Below, piece after piece: positions 8,423 to 15,668 of a DNA stretch of 64,000 bases (position 1 is the stretch's first letter; the number at the start of each line of letters is the position of its first letter). The DNA comes from Vibrio amylolyticus (GTDB lineage: Bacteria > Pseudomonadota > Gammaproteobacteria > Enterobacterales > Vibrionaceae): contig NZ_JAJHVV010000012.1 in the NCBI RefSeq assembly GCF_023145695.1, positions 82,999-146,998 of the forward strand. The letters are read 5' to 3'. The notes beneath the pieces are model-generated. The model saw only the letters and a program-made list of their open reading frames with translations, was not told the DNA's origin and searched no databases. A program made the translations under genes and the position numbers.

Positions 8423-9364
8423 CTAATCATCTTTAGTGAAATGATCTTCACTAAAGTGGTCAAGATCATACGGAGTTTGTTGGTAAACGCAGTAGTTTAG
8501 CCAGTTTGAAAAGAGAAGGTGCCCATGACTACGCCAGCTGGCACAAGGCTTATTATCTGCATTGTTATTTGGGTAGTAATTAATTGGTATCGCTGGCTCC
8601 ATGCCTTCTCCGAGATCTCGAATGTACTCATTGTGAAGAGTATGAGCATCGTATTCAGGGTGACCCGTTACGAAGACATTTCGCTTATCTTTGGTTGAGG
8701 CTAAATACACGCCCGCGATGTCTGATGTTGCGAGAATATCGAGATCAGTATGCTCTTCTAAAAACTCGGAAGAGAAGTCAGCAAAGCGAGAGTGGGGCGC
8801 TAAGAATGTATCATCAAAGCCACGAAGAATAGGGTGGAATGGATGATGAATCTCATGATGATAAACACCCGACAGCTTTTCTTTACGCGTTCTCTTTGGT
8901 AAATCATAAAGCAGTTTTAAACCTGCTTGAGCGGCCCAGCACACATAGAGTGTTGATGTAACGTGGCTCTTTGCCCAGTTCATGATAGTTTTTAGATGAT
9001 CCCAATAGATGACATCTTCAAATTGAACCAGACCTAAAGGCGCACCTGTGATGATGAGGCCATCGAAGTTGCGGTTCTTTACCATCTCAAATTGGCGGTA
9101 AAAGTTATCGAGGTGCTCAGTAGGTGTATTCTTGCTAGGGCGATCATCAATACGCAGTAGCTCTACATCCACTTGAAGGGGGCTATTTGATAGCAAACGT
9201 AAAAACTGAGTTTCCGTCTCAATTTTTTTAGGCATAAGATTTAGGATCAATACCTTGAGGGGACGGATCTCTTGGGTTGAGGCGCGAGATTCCGGCATGA
9301 TGAAAATATTCTCTTCACGCAATACATCAGATGCTGGTAGTTGATCGGGGATCTTAATTGGCAC
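8423..9364 (-). CDS. metA: Homoserine O-succinyltransferase MetA
   Basis: First committed enzyme of methionine synthesis, transferring succinyl from succinyl-CoA to homoserine. The 313-aa product matches the usual length (E. coli 309). It opens MPIKIPDQLPA and shows the nucleophile Cys in YVCWAAQAG (Cys142 in E. coli numbering). The His/Glu pair lies in TGHPEYD, and RPLKVLILNLMPKK matches the family. MetA enzymes can use acetyl-CoA instead of succinyl-CoA depending on one active-site residue; the substrate is not settled from sequence alone. A MetJ-type box lies upstream, consistent with repression by S-adenosylmethionine. Confidence 0.96.
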   Translation of the reverse strand: MPIKIPDQLPASDVLREENIFIMPESRASTQEIRPLKVLILNLMPKKIETETQFLRLLSNSPLQVDVELLRIDDRPSKNTPTEHLDNFYRQFEMVKNRNFDGLIITGAPLGLVQFEDVIYWDHLKTIMNWAKSHVTSTLYVCWAAQAGLKLLYDLPKRTRKEKLSGVYHHEIHHPFHPILRGFDDTFLAPHSRFADFSSEFLEEHTDLDILATSDIAGVYLASTKDKRNVFVTGHPEYDAHTLHNEYIRDLGEGMEPAIPINYYPNNNADNKPCASWRSHGHLLFSNWLNYCVYQQTPYDLDHFSEDHFTKDD

Positions 9365-9390
9365 AGCTTTTCTCCCTTAGCTATTATTTT

Positions 9391-9406
9391 AGACGTCTAT
9401 ACATCC
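9391..9406. promoter_or_regulatory. MetJ box upstream of metA
   Basis: The first 8-mer, AGACGTCT, is a perfect match to the met-box consensus. The next 8-mer (ATACATCC) is a partial match, giving the tandem arrangement MetJ needs to bind cooperatively. It lies 26 nt before the metA start. Confidence 0.75.
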
Positions 9407-9494
9407 AAACTTAGCGCAATCGGAATGAGATGTCGATAGCAAAATGAATCTTAATTGCGTTACTATTCATCCTCAATAGTATTAGGCCCTAACT

Positions 9495-9887
9495 ATGACA
9501 CAAACACTTACGCTCATCCGAGGGCTCCCTGGCTCGGGGAAGTCAACGCTCGCTCGCTCCATGGAAGCGACTCATTTTGAAGCCGATATGTTCTTTATTA
9601 ATGAAAACGGTGACTATCGATATGACGCTGCTTTAATCTCAAAAGCGCACGAGTGGTGCTTTAGCGAAGTTGAAAATGCGATTTTGAGAGGCGAAGATGT
9701 TGTCGTATCCAATACGTTTGTACGTCGCTGGGAAATTAAGCCTTATAGTCAGTTAGCAAAAAAGTATCACATTACTTTTGATGTTAAAGAGTGTTGTGGG
9801 ACATTCCAAAACATCCATGGTGTTGACAATAAAACCATTAATATTATGAAAAAACGGTGGCAACAATGGCAAAACGATCGCCAGTAA
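9495..9887 (+). CDS. Small P-loop ATPase/kinase-like protein
   Basis: A 130-aa protein with Walker A GLPGSGKST at residues 10-18, of the AAA_33/polynucleotide-kinase-like NTPase group. Conserved landmarks are FEADMFF and the later VVVSNTFVRRWE, which resembles the lid and phosphate-acceptor segments of small P-loop kinases. The substrate cannot be read from the sequence. The gene overlaps the following DUF3859 gene by 22 nt, so the two are co-translated. It is divergent from metA, across a 130-nt promoter gap. Confidence 0.78.
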   Translation: MTQTLTLIRGLPGSGKSTLARSMEATHFEADMFFINENGDYRYDAALISKAHEWCFSEVENAILRGEDVVVSNTFVRRWEIKPYSQLAKKYHITFDVKECCGTFQNIHGVDNKTINIMKKRWQQWQNDRQ

Positions 9888-10288
9888 TTGAAATGTCTTC
9901 ATACGGTATCTATACCCAATGGGACTCGCGTTCTAAACACCTTCCCAAGATACAAGACTTTACAACCAATGTGTCGGCAGAGATTGATGTGGAGTTTGGC
10001 TTTATCGTTAATATCAAGAAAGCCAAGGGAGAGAAGTTTACATTCTGTATTGATCACCCTGGGATTCTGAGTAAAAAAGGTGAGCCTCTCGAACCATTTA
10101 CTGGAGAAGAGTACATCAGCAGCAATGACTATGACTTTTATTTAGGTGATACCATCTGGGACCCAATTGAAGATAAACTGGGTAAGTGGCGTATGACTAT
10201 CGAACTAAATGGCCGAGTTATTGCTGATAAAACGTTCAATTTAGTCGCTAAAGATGAGCAGCAATTTTGGAAGCATCGAGGTTTCTAG
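9866..10288 (+). CDS. DUF3859 domain-containing protein
   Basis: A 140-aa protein with the family opening EMSSYGIYTQWDS and a central beta-rich region (IDVEFGFIVNIKKAKG), ending FWKHRGF. It has no signal peptide. The frame runs from a GTG at 9857, but the ATG at 9866 gives the usual DUF3859 N-terminus (MAKRSP) and has CGGTGG a few nt upstream. It starts inside the preceding P-loop gene, indicating translational coupling. Function is unknown. Confidence 0.82.
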   Translation: MAKRSPVIEMSSYGIYTQWDSRSKHLPKIQDFTTNVSAEIDVEFGFIVNIKKAKGEKFTFCIDHPGILSKKGEPLEPFTGEEYISSNDYDFYLGDTIWDPIEDKLGKWRMTIELNGRVIADKTFNLVAKDEQQFWKHRGF

Positions 10289-10300
10289 CGTAATGAGTCT

Positions 10301-10328
10301 AAACCTAGTGCCAATTTATACTAGGTTT
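10301..10328. terminator. Weak hairpin between convergent DUF3859 and EAL genes
   Basis: The 9-bp perfect stem AAACCTAGT/ACTAGGTTT has a 10-nt loop. The last codons of the EAL gene form one arm. The T-tracts on both sides are short, so termination may be partial. Confidence 0.45.
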
Positions 10329-11833
10329 TGATTACTCAGCATTAAGCGCTTTAGTTTAGCGAGTGGCAGAGGCTTATAGTAGTAATATCCTTGTAAAACA
10401 GAGACATTTTTGTCGACCAAATAATTGACCTGATGCTCTGTTTCTACACCTTCAGCGACGATGGTGACGCCTAAACGATGACCTAAATCGATGATTGTAT
10501 TAAGAACTGGCGCGCTAACCGACTCCACACCAATATTATCAATAAAGCACTTATCTATTTTTAAATAATCAAAATTGATCGTTTGTAGAACCGATAGCGA
10601 GGTATGGCCGGTTCCAAAATCATCGATGGAGATTTTGACACCCTTTGTTCTTAAACGCTTAATTGTTTCTCTTCCAGTTTCATCAAGCATCTGCCTCTCC
10701 GTCACTTCTATCGTTAAGATATACCCGACCGCAAGAAAGCCTTCACGGTACGTATCGAGCACATCTATACAGTTTTGTTGATGCAGGTAGTTCGGGGGAA
10801 CATTAATACCCAAATGAATATGAGTGCTGCTTGGTATTTGCGACAGATCATTGAGTGCCGCGTTAATAACATAATCCGTGAGTTGGTTGATTAAGTTTTG
10901 CTGTTCAGCCAATGGAATAAAGAGATCTGGGCGAATAAGTCCAAGTTTTGGATGGTTCCACCGAATAAGCGCTTCAATACCACCTATTGTTTCGTCTTCT
11001 GAATTTATTAATGGTTGATAACAAAGAAAAAACTCCTGTCGGGTAAGTCCCCTTCTTAGGTCGTCTACGAGGGTAGAGCGCCTTTGGAAGCGTCTAACGG
11101 ACAAAAATATAATGTAGGAACTCAAGATCGATATTGCTAAGGAGCGCAAAAACGAAACGATAATGTTGTTTGTCACATAAGCCGGTTGAGTTTCAACTAA
11201 AACGCTAAAGTTATAGTTATTTGAATGACTGAAGGCGTGTGTTCTATTTGAAATAAAATCACTGTCATATGGGTATATTTTATTTCCAAATTTTAGAGTA
11301 ACTGTGCTCGATTGGCTGTTTGCAACAGTTGTATATTGTTCCAGCAAGTGTGCTGTATTCGTTATAGAAAAAATACCAGAGTGTTTGTCTCCAGTTACGC
11401 TATTTACAACAAATAGAGTGCGCTGAGAAGGGTCGTTATTTATATCGAAGAGATAGGCACCATCATTACTTCCTTCAGGAGGAATAAAAGAGCTAAGGTC
11501 AATCTTAATAATCCCCCGCTTAGATGAACAAATAGCGATGTCATCTTTTACGACAATTAACTCCCTTGATGTATTCTCAAACATCAAATTCTCTTGCATT
11601 TTGACGCAATCAATTGGGGTCGTTATCGCGGCGAGATTATCTGCCTCAAGGTTACTAACGGTCTGTTCTATTAGCTCGAGATAAGCTGCCGCGTTTTCGT
11701 GCATCTCATTTTGAATTGAATTCATCGTTACTATGGTAAAGGTCGATGAAATAAGAACAAATGGTAATAAAATTATGAGTGGTAGAGACTTAAAGGGATT
11801 CGGTATGGCGAGTGAAGAGTGATGTTGGGTCAT
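10316..11833 (-). CDS. CSS-motif/EAL c-di-GMP phosphodiesterase
   Basis: A 505-aa inner-membrane enzyme expected to linearise c-di-GMP to pGpG. Two membrane spans (about 18-36 and 223-247) enclose a periplasmic CSS-motif domain with Cys76 and Cys102 (ICSS). In E. coli relatives these cysteines sense disulfide state and control activity. The cytosolic EAL domain (about 255-505) retains E287-A-L, the NVPPNYL asparagine, the IEVTERQ glutamate, IDDFGTG, the DKCFID lysine and AEGVE, so catalysis looks intact. Loop 6 reads DDFGTGHTS, with His where Tyr is usual. It is a single gene with a long upstream AT-rich gap. Confidence 0.92.
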   Translation of the reverse strand: MTQHHSSLAIPNPFKSLPLIILLPFVLISSTFTIVTMNSIQNEMHENAAAYLELIEQTVSNLEADNLAAITTPIDCVKMQENLMFENTSRELIVVKDDIAICSSKRGIIKIDLSSFIPPEGSNDGAYLFDINNDPSQRTLFVVNSVTGDKHSGIFSITNTAHLLEQYTTVANSQSSTVTLKFGNKIYPYDSDFISNRTHAFSHSNNYNFSVLVETQPAYVTNNIIVSFLRSLAISILSSYIIFLSVRRFQRRSTLVDDLRRGLTRQEFFLCYQPLINSEDETIGGIEALIRWNHPKLGLIRPDLFIPLAEQQNLINQLTDYVINAALNDLSQIPSSTHIHLGINVPPNYLHQQNCIDVLDTYREGFLAVGYILTIEVTERQMLDETGRETIKRLRTKGVKISIDDFGTGHTSLSVLQTINFDYLKIDKCFIDNIGVESVSAPVLNTIIDLGHRLGVTIVAEGVETEHQVNYLVDKNVSVLQGYYYYKPLPLAKLKRLMLSNQNLV

Positions 11834-12060
11834 AGCGCCGACTGTCTCGATATAAGAGGGAATAGCTTGGGTTAGAGTATAGTAAGAAAATTGACAGAAA
11901 ATAATAGTAATTGCGAATTATCCTGACATGATTCTAACCTTCACTCTGAACTAGGATCACACTATTTGATGGGTGTATTAAATATGAGGCATTTTTGGTC
12001 GTTTAATTATCGCCCTTGAAAGTAATCAATATAAAACCAATTGATTATATTAAAGAAAGA
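11834..12060. other. Intergenic region upstream of the EAL gene
   Basis: A 227-nt AT-rich stretch between the divergent 5' end of the EAL gene and the 3' side of tctA. It should hold the EAL promoter. I see no reading frame with a ribosome site and no clear operator. Confidence 0.5.
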
Positions 12061-12088
12061 AGCCAAAGAGGTTAAATACTCTTTGGCT
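12061..12088 (-). terminator. Terminator of the tctCBA operon
   Basis: A perfect 10-bp stem AGCCAAAGAG/CTCTTTGGCT closes an 8-nt loop. On the minus strand it is followed by TCTTTCTTT. It begins 12 nt past the tctA stop. Confidence 0.85.
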
Positions 12089-12099
12089 TTGCTAGTAAA

Positions 12100-13626
12100 T
12101 TATTGTTCGGCTTTCTTTGGCTGAACTCTTAATTTTTTGACCATTTTTAATAAAAGTGGGCTAAGTAAAACAAGAGCGGCCAGTACAGAAAAACTAAGAG
12201 TAATTGGTCGTTCCCATAGGAAGCTCAACTCACCATCACTGATCATTAATGCTCGGCGTAAGTTCTCTTCCATTAATCCACCTAATATGAAACCAAGTAA
12301 TAACGGTGCTAAGGGGAAGTTAGCCAATCGTAACGCAATTGCCGCCATTGCGATGATAAGCATAATGAACACATCCATCGTATTAAACGAAACCAAATAC
12401 ACCCCTGTGATTGAGAAGAACAAAATCATTGGAAGAAGAACCGTCCTTGGTACTGCCAATAACTTTGAAATATAAGGAATCAGTGGAAGGTTTAGAATCA
12501 CCAATACGATGTTACCAAAGTACATGGAAATAATGACCGACCAAAAGACATCTGGGTGATCAACAAACAAGCGTGGACCTGGTTGAATACCGTAAGAAAT
12601 CAGTGCGCCTAGCATAATCGCCGTTGTACCAGAGCCTGGAATACCTAACGTTAGAAGTGGAACAAATGAACCGCTTGATGCCGCATTGTTCGCTGATTCA
12701 GGGGCTACTAAGCCTCGAATGCTTCCTTTACCAAACTCTTCTTTCTTGTCTTTAGGTGCTAAGCTGCGCTCCATACCGTAGCTTAGGAAGGCTGCAATTG
12801 TTGCACCTGCACCAGGTAGAACACCGGTGAAGAAGCCTAGAATAGAAGATCGAATTGAAACAGGAGCGACTTCCTTAACTTCTTCTTTTGTAATCTTCAT
12901 GCTACCGATATCGGCCATGACTTGGTTTTCTTCCTTACTGGTGTCTTTCTGGGGTTTCAAGATACCCATTAAAGTTTCACCAAGAGCGAAGGTCGCCATT
13001 GCAAGAAGTAGGAAGCTGAAGCCATCCATTAGATCAGTTAGGCCAAAAGTAAATCGCTCAACACCAACCCCTTTATCAATACCTACTGTTGATAGCATTA
13101 AACCTAGGATAGTCATCATCCATGCTTTAACGACTTGACCCGGCCCTGCGAATGCAGCCACAGCTGACAAACCAAGAATCATGAGTGCAAAGTAATCAGA
13201 TGATTGGAAGCTCAGTGACACACTGGCAAGGGCAGGCGCTGCGATCAACAGCATAATTGCAGACAATGTTCCGCCAGTAAACGAAGAGTATGCAGCTAAT
13301 GCTAACGCTTTACCTGCTTGACCTTTTTGTGCCATCGGGTAGCCATCAAACGCTGTAACAACTGTTGATGAACAGCCAGGTGCATTGATTAATATTGATG
13401 ATGTAGAGCCACCAAAAACAGCGCCGTAGTAAACACCCGCCATTAGAATAAGGCCTGAAGAAGGGTCTAAACCGTAGGTAATTGGGATCATCAGAGCAAT
13501 GGCTGAAATTGGTCCAAGACCTGGTAGCATTCCTATAAATGTACCTACGAAACAACCAACAACCACCATCATGATGTTCATTGGCATAACCGCGGTAGAG
13601 AGTCCTTGTAAAATTCCGTCTAACAT
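12100..13626 (-). CDS. tctA: Tripartite tricarboxylate transporter large permease TctA
   Basis: A 508-aa polytopic inner-membrane permease of the TTT family, which imports tricarboxylates such as citrate using a sodium or proton gradient. Family hallmarks are GTFIGMLPGLGPISAIALMIP near the N-terminus, GAVFGGSTSSILINAPG, and the matching repeat GVLPGAGATIAAFLSYG plus LGIPGSGTTAIMLGAL in the second half. AGGA 8 nt before the ATG supports the start. It is the last gene of the tctC-tctB-tctA transcription unit. Confidence 0.95.
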   Translation of the reverse strand: MLDGILQGLSTAVMPMNIMMVVVGCFVGTFIGMLPGLGPISAIALMIPITYGLDPSSGLILMAGVYYGAVFGGSTSSILINAPGCSSTVVTAFDGYPMAQKGQAGKALALAAYSSFTGGTLSAIMLLIAAPALASVSLSFQSSDYFALMILGLSAVAAFAGPGQVVKAWMMTILGLMLSTVGIDKGVGVERFTFGLTDLMDGFSFLLLAMATFALGETLMGILKPQKDTSKEENQVMADIGSMKITKEEVKEVAPVSIRSSILGFFTGVLPGAGATIAAFLSYGMERSLAPKDKKEEFGKGSIRGLVAPESANNAASSGSFVPLLTLGIPGSGTTAIMLGALISYGIQPGPRLFVDHPDVFWSVIISMYFGNIVLVILNLPLIPYISKLLAVPRTVLLPMILFFSITGVYLVSFNTMDVFIMLIIAMAAIALRLANFPLAPLLLGFILGGLMEENLRRALMISDGELSFLWERPITLSFSVLAALVLLSPLLLKMVKKLRVQPKKAEQ

Positions 13627-13640
13627 AATGCGTATCCTAA

Positions 13641-14138
13641 TTACCAGATGATGAAGAGAAGACCGGGCTCAAGATAAACATCAAGAGCTTGTGTAAGAAG
13701 TAGATAAAAGGCGATAACAAAAGGGAAAGAGGCGCCAAATAACACGGACTTCCGACGTTCTCCGAGCAAGTAAAACCCGGCAAGTAAAAAGAAACTGGTT
13801 GCCAGAACAAACCCTAAGTAGGTAAGTCCAACACCGTATAGAGCCATTAGGCACAAAAATCCGATGAGCAGCTTCCAATCAAAATCAGAAACAGCACCAC
13901 TGTCTTTGTCTGTTTGTCCTGTAACTAGGAGGAGTAACGAAAGTCCAATACCAGCAAATGTGAGTAGAGTAGGTAATGTTCTAGCCGTGAAAGGTTCGTA
14001 TTCGTCCCCGGGGAAAAGGGGGATGAGCGTACTTTGGTAGCCGTAAACAAGACAGACCAAAAGGAAAATAATCGCCCCGACTCTATCGCGACATAATAGG
14101 TTTTCTTTACTGAAAAAATTAGTTGGCGAATCCGACAT
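13641..14138 (-). CDS. tctB: Tripartite tricarboxylate transporter small subunit TctB
   Basis: A 165-aa protein with four predicted membrane spans (first around VGAIIFLLVCLVYG). It matches the TctB small permease subunit in length and position between tctC and tctA. The frame extends to an ATG at 14150. The ATG at 14138 has GGAG 6 nt upstream and is the better start. TctB pairs with TctA in the membrane; its exact role in transport is not settled for the family. Confidence 0.88.
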   Translation of the reverse strand: MSDSPTNFFSKENLLCRDRVGAIIFLLVCLVYGYQSTLIPLFPGDEYEPFTARTLPTLLTFAGIGLSLLLLVTGQTDKDSGAVSDFDWKLLIGFLCLMALYGVGLTYLGFVLATSFFLLAGFYLLGERRKSVLFGASFPFVIAFYLLLTQALDVYLEPGLLFIIW

Positions 14139-14169
14139 ATCCAACTCCATTTGCGTGAGGAAATAAAAG

Positions 14170-14331
14170 GCCGTATACGAGCGAGTTAATGAGTTGCTGT
14201 CAGCGAAACTGAGAACCTAAGCATTAACCAAAAAGTAAGCTGCTTGCTGCTAGTCAATTGGCTTACATGTTTAGCTACATAAACAAAAATGCATTAAACA
14301 AAGGAGTTTTGGGGTTAAACTCGTATACGGC
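14170..14331. promoter_or_regulatory. tctC-tctB intercistronic region with 12-nt inverted repeats
   Basis: GCCGTATACGAG at 14170-14181 recurs as its exact reverse complement CTCGTATACGGC at 14320-14331. Each copy has the palindromic core CGTATACG. They could pair in the mRNA across 138 nt or be two regulator sites. The gap is unusually long for an operon (267 nt). Confidence 0.45.
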
Positions 14332-14347
14332 AAAACTGGGTATTACG

Positions 14348-14384
14348 AAGGGCTACTGCTATTGCTGAAGCGTGTGTAGCCCTT
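14348..14384 (-). other. Stem-loop just downstream of tctC
   Basis: The 9-bp perfect stem AAGGGCTAC/GTAGCCCTT lies 22 nt after the tctC stop and has no strong T-tract on the minus strand. It fits a 3' stabilising or partial-termination hairpin that would raise binding-protein level over permease. Confidence 0.55.
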
Positions 14385-14405
14385 ATTAGAGTGTTGCTAA
14401 GTGTC

Positions 14406-15377
14406 TTACTTAAGGAAACCAAGCTCGCGCATTAGGTCGCCCATTTGCTTTTCTTGATCTTCTAGGAATGTGTAGAAGTCTTTGTCCGCTTTATAGTTGT
14501 CAATCCAACCATTTCGGTCACGAACCACTTCCCATTGCTCTGTTTTATACATCTTAGTTAGCGCTTTGTTCCATTCGTCGATTTTCTCTTGGCTAGCGCC
14601 AGGTGCAGCGAAGAAACCACGCCAGTTAGCGAAGACAGTTTCATTACCATACTCGACTAACGTTGGGATATCTGGCGCTGCAGAAAGACGTTCAGGTGCG
14701 GTGACTGCAATGATCTTAACTTGGCCCGTTTTAGACATTTCTAGTACTTCGCCTAAACCGGTTGATAGAAGCTGTGTTTCACCAGAAAGCAGTGCCGCCA
14801 TCGCTTTTCCGCCTGCATCATAGGCAATGTAACGAACTTTCTTAGCGTCAAAACCTTCGCCTTTAAATGCGGCAGCGACAACGAGGTGATCCATACTACC
14901 GCGAGCAGAGCCACCAGCGATCTTAACTTTACGAGGGTTAGACTCGAACTCTTTAACCACGTCTTCCCACGTGTTGTATGGAGAATCTACTGAAGCAACG
15001 ATAGCACCGTAGTCAGCGATAGTGGCAGCAACAGGTGTTAGGTCTCGGAAAGATTGTGGGAAAATACCCGTTAAAGAACGAACAACGATAGGGGTAGAGT
15101 TCACCATCAACGTGTCTTCTTGACGCTCGGCTGTTTCAATAAGGTGTGCAATTGCTTTACCACCGCCGCCACCAGACAGGTTTTGGAATGATACATTTTC
15201 AACAATGTCGGATTTAACCAGTACATCACCAGTACCACGAGCCGTCATATCCCAGCCTCCACCAGCACCACCAGGGATGATGAAGTGAATTTTTTCCAGA
15301 TCAGCGGCCATCGCGCCAAAAGAGAATGAAGCTGCAATGATCGATGCTGCTAGTGTTGGTTTTAATACTTTAAACAT
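14406..15377 (-). CDS. tctC: Tripartite tricarboxylate transporter solute-binding protein TctC
   Basis: A 323-aa periplasmic binding protein of the Bug/TctC family. The Sec signal peptide ends at GAMA-A (about residue 24). The mature protein opens with the family motif FIIPGGAGGGWDMTARG, which forms the ligand carboxylate site, and NLSGGGGGKAIAHL continues it. It delivers a carboxylic acid to TctBA; citrate is the classic ligand but Bug proteins vary widely. It is the first gene of the operon, separated from tctB by a structured 267-nt gap. No TctDE-type two-component regulator is in the window. Confidence 0.93.
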   Translation of the reverse strand: MFKVLKPTLAASIIAASFSFGAMAADLEKIHFIIPGGAGGGWDMTARGTGDVLVKSDIVENVSFQNLSGGGGGKAIAHLIETAERQEDTLMVNSTPIVVRSLTGIFPQSFRDLTPVAATIADYGAIVASVDSPYNTWEDVVKEFESNPRKVKIAGGSARGSMDHLVVAAAFKGEGFDAKKVRYIAYDAGGKAMAALLSGETQLLSTGLGEVLEMSKTGQVKIIAVTAPERLSAAPDIPTLVEYGNETVFANWRGFFAAPGASQEKIDEWNKALTKMYKTEQWEVVRDRNGWIDNYKADKDFYTFLEDQEKQMGDLMRELGFLK

Positions 15378-15414
15378 GTTTCACGTTCCTTATGTAGGCG
15401 CACAAATCGAAATA

Positions 15415-15428
15415 GATAAGTGCTTATC
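15415..15428. promoter_or_regulatory. Candidate operator upstream of tctC
   Basis: A perfect dyad GATAAG-TG-CTTATC centred about 45 nt before the tctC start codon. The regulator is unknown. Confidence 0.4.
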
Positions 15429-15464
15429 GTTATGTTTTCTTCTACATCGTTAGGAGGAATAACA

Positions 15465-15497
15465 ATGAAGATGTCATTGAGGTTACGTGTATGTTAA
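15465..15497 (+). CDS. Possible 10-codon mini-ORF with a consensus Shine-Dalgarno
   Basis: AGGAGG lies 7 nt before an ATG that opens a 10-codon frame (MKMSLRLRVC) ended by TAA, on the strand opposite to both neighbours. The ribosome site is the strongest in the surrounding kilobase. It may be a leader peptide, a remnant or chance. No gene follows on this strand for several kb, so a leader role is doubtful. Confidence 0.2.
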   Translation: MKMSLRLRVC

Positions 15498-15608
15498 TTT
15501 TTTGTCTGTAATGTGGGGATAAAAAGAATATTGGTCATTTAGAGGGTTTTGTTCATAAAGTTCACGCGTTGGAAGGCTCTGCTTCAGGAGGCGTCTTTGC
15601 ATAAGTAT

Positions 15609-15629
15609 TTAGGTATTAGGTATTAGGTA
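15609..15629. repeat. Tandem heptamer (TTAGGTA) x3
   Basis: Three perfect head-to-tail copies of TTAGGTA sit in a non-coding stretch. Copy number could vary between strains by slippage, but no gene start is close enough for an obvious phase-variation role. Confidence 0.7.
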
Positions 15630-15668
15630 TTAAGTTAAAAGCGAGCTATTAGCAGATCGCGGATGAAT

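Larger units (their letters stand above)
15378..15668. other. Intergenic region between the T6SS kinase and tctC
   Basis: This 291-nt gap separates the 3' end of the T6SS operon from tctC and must hold the tct promoter. It contains the dyad GATAAG-TG-CTTATC (15415-15428) 38 nt before tctC, a plus-strand mini-frame (15465-15497) and three tandem TTAGGTA heptamers (15609-15629). Confidence 0.6.
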
